Positions 62,181 to 64,000 of a stretch of DNA of 64,000 nucleotides are shown in pieces. This DNA comes from Lucinisca nassula (Eukaryota > Mollusca > Bivalvia > Lucinida > Lucinidae). The stretch spans positions 213,498,138 to 213,562,137 of the forward strand of contig OY757010.1 of the NCBI GenBank assembly GCA_963580285.1. Reading direction: 5' to 3'. Made by a program: the position numbers and the translations under genes. Position 1 is the stretch's first letter. The number at the start of each line of letters is the position of its first letter. A model generated the notes under the pieces. It ran no database searches. It saw only the letters and a program-made list of their open reading frames with translations, and was not told the origin of the DNA.

Positions 62181-62640
62181 TATGGAATTCTGGGACCAGG
62201 AACAATTTGTTTAAAACTAACGATGTCATTAGTTAACGTATCGTTAAAATTTTGATCATTTAATATGGCAAATATATTGAAATATTTGCTGAAAAAATAT
62301 GAGCAGCTTTTGCAAATGCAAAAGCTGCTCGCATTTTTCAGACAAAATACGACTATTAGGTATTTTACTTACAAGAACAGTCAGCAGTTTAACAAATAAC
62401 GAGCTCGTTAAGATAGCAGTGCTTGAACAACCGGGCCCAGATGTTGATATCATCGTAAACTTAATGAGCTAGTTAATGGTCAAGTTTTGGCTGTTCTGGT
62501 AGGCAACTGGCTGTTATGGTAGGGGCAGTATCTTTTATGGTGAGTGGGTTTGTTGCTGATTCTGTCCGAGACGCTTTTGCAAATGGAAAAGTTACTCACA
62601 TTCTGTGGACACAAAAATATTTTTTGTTAAAACATTATTT
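62181..62640. other. Unassigned stretch with a perfect 30-bp palindrome
   Basis: 62301-62330 reads GAGCAGCTTTTGCA, AA, then its exact complement. No gene recognised. Confidence 0.6.
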
Positions 62641-63232
62641 TTCTTATTTCTGCATAGGTTGTGGGGACTCGTTCAAACCCATGACAAAGACACGCCTATA
62701 TAATTCTGACCCCCTTGAACCCCACTGATATAAACTGGGGTTTACAGGGGTAAACCTTATTTTTCTTATTTCTGCTCTAAAATATAGATTGTGGGTACTC
62801 GTTAGAACCGCCTCACGAAAACACGCCTATATGATTTTGACCCCCTTGAACCCCACCTTTATATAGTAAAACTGGGGCTTTCGGGGGTACACCTTATTTT
62901 TCTTATTTCTGCCCTAAAATATAGATTGTGGGTACTCGTTAGAACTGTCTAAATGAGACGGTTCTAATGAGTACCACAATCTATATTTTGAGCAGAAATA
63001 AGAAAAATATCACAATTTTTCATAATAAAATTGTCGTTTTTTCGAAGGTAAAGTTTACAATGTATTTGTATAGGCGTGTTCTCGTAATGACCTCAATTAG
63101 GCGGTTCTTACTAGCACCCGAAACCTATGACTGGAGTACAAATAATACGAACATGTTAAAACGTCATTTAAAAACGTTTTGGAGACACGAAATAATGCAC
63201 TATGTCACACAGAATAAGTTATCGCAATGGCA
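62641..63232 (+). mobile_element. Nested/chimeric stack of family A and B MITEs
   Basis: Left: family B shoulder (TTATTTCTGCATAGGTTGTG) to 62679. Then the left half of a family A copy (62680-62812) that stops in its core at GTTAGAACCGCCT. Then a complete family A copy (62811-63089). Then a family B right half beginning CCTCAATTAGGCGGTTC and ending ATCGCAATGG. All breakpoints fall in or beside the shared palindromic core. Confidence 0.8.
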
Positions 63233-63257
63233 TTTGCGATGCGTATATGAACTGACC

Positions 63258-63720
63258 GCGATTCATTATACGTTAACAAGTCAGTTAACGTAATGAAAAA
63301 ATTAAAACTCTTGTAAACTCAAAAGTATCTAAAAAAGTGCAGTTTAAAACAGTTAATGTTTTGTTCTCATTTTTGCTTGAAAAACATATATGGTGGGTAC
63401 ATGTGAGTGACTGAGCGAGTTTTACGTCCCACCAACAGCTAAGGTCATATGGAGACGGGACCTCGGTTAAAAGACTCATCCGAAAGTCTTGAGAAGCCCG
63501 GGATCGATCCTGCGACCCCTGGTTTACAAGGCGAGCGCGTAACCACTACACCACGGAGGCTTCTGGTGGGTACATGTACATATAAGAATCGCCTCAAACA
63601 GGCATTTCTAATGAGACCCCCAAAACCTACGTTTGGATAACAGAATGTGGTTACCCATTAGACCCGCCAAAATTAAGCGGCTCCAACAAGATCTAAATAG
63701 TGAAAATAAAACAGTTTCAC
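63258..63720. mobile_element. Decayed A/B-type MITE split by SINE-A
   Basis: GTTAACAAGTCAGTTAACG, decayed core GTACATATAAGAATCGCC and CATTTCTAATGAGACCC, with the SINE inserted in the core's GGTGGGTACATGT. Confidence 0.5.
63405..63564 (-). mobile_element. SINE-A with 13-bp TSD
   Basis: Target duplication GGTGGGTACATGT (63392-63404 and 63565-63577). Minus strand head GAAGCCTCCGTGGTGTAGTG, box B GGATCGATCCC, 3' end GACGTAAAACTCGCTCAGTC. Confidence 0.92.
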
Positions 63721-63844
63721 GCGTGAAATAAAAGGTTTACAGACCCCGATGTTAGTGTTCCCATTCAGCGCCATTAAAGACTACGGGCTCGCTATCCATA
63801 TGTACTATTTGACACCTAGACCAAAGGTTTTGTCAGAGTCTACA

Positions 63845-64000
63845 TCATAATAACACAACCGTGTGCCATAGTGCATACTTTCATATCTCCAAAATGCTTA
63901 CTTTTCTGGCGAAAATTTGATAATTTTCTTATTCATTACGAAAACACGCCTATACAAATACATTGCCACCTTTATCGCCGAAAAAATGGAAATTTTATGA
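63845..64000 (-). mobile_element. Family B MITE start interrupted by family A, cut by window edge
   Basis: CATAATAACACAACCGTG to GATAATTTTCTTATT, then a family A copy starting CATTACGAAAACACGCC at 63934 that runs off the window. Confidence 0.8.

Overview
This window is repeat-dense animal DNA, most likely from a marine bivalve mollusc. The evidence is the set of interspersed families: short terminal-inverted-repeat (TIR) elements, tRNA-headed SINEs, a jockey/CR1-like LINE remnant, and arrays of ~160-bp units with repeat boundaries such as a GGTGAGCT hairpin, which I associate with bivalve genomes. I found no bacterial-style genes, operons, rRNA or CRISPR. No gene could be named. The best coding candidates are a possible two-exon C-terminus near 55.8-56.5 kb and a 57-codon ORF near 42.6 kb; both are tentative.

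The window is built mainly from layered mobile elements. Two abundant ~280-bp families dominate and are called A and B here. Family A has TIRs reading CATNACGAAAACACGCC. Family B has ends reading CATTACGATAACACACC and CATCACGTGAACAAGTCC. The outer arms differ, but both carry the same palindromic core built on TACTCGTTAGAACCGCCTCA. Other TIR families are TTAA-flanked MITEs (family Z, CCC...GGG ends, and a 540-bp pair), a 5-bp-TSD family with a GC-rich hairpin, TA-flanked elements (185, 647 and 2,243 bp) and several fold-back elements. Retroposons are SINE-A to SINE-D (tRNA-like heads), SINE-E, family Y (probably a LINE 3' end) and the LINE remnant.

The most notable feature is a dispersed ~261-bp tandem unit that contains a complete type I hammerhead ribozyme motif: CTGATGAG, stem II GGCC/GGCC, GAAAC, a 3-bp stem III, the cleavage triplet GUC, and complementary helix I strands. 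It occurs at 11.4, 18.2, 20.7, 60.5 and 60.75 kb; three copies keep an intact catalytic core. This is the arrangement of retrozyme-type elements.

Layout: 0-3 kb, MITEs; 3.4-9.7 kb, three arrays of ~160-bp units with a LINE insertion and a 653-bp higher-order repeat; 9.8-17.6 kb, MITEs, SINEs, a hammerhead unit, microsatellites and an 18-bp minisatellite; 17.9-21.8 kb, a nested stack (family A split by hammerhead units, split by a 2.24-kb transposon) followed by a SINE and a TTAA MITE; 22-38 kb, mixed repeats; 38.6-47.15 kb, a tandem segmental duplication bounded by family B copies, with unit-specific insertions whose empty sites are visible in the other unit; 47-58 kb, more family A/B copies, arrays and the exon candidate; 59.1-61 kb, an array hosting a MITE, family Y and the hammerhead dimer; 61.7-64 kb, nested A/B copies.

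Coordinates of repeat ends are hand-read and may be off by a few bases, more for decayed copies. Family names A, B, Y, Z and SINE-A to -E are labels for this report only.
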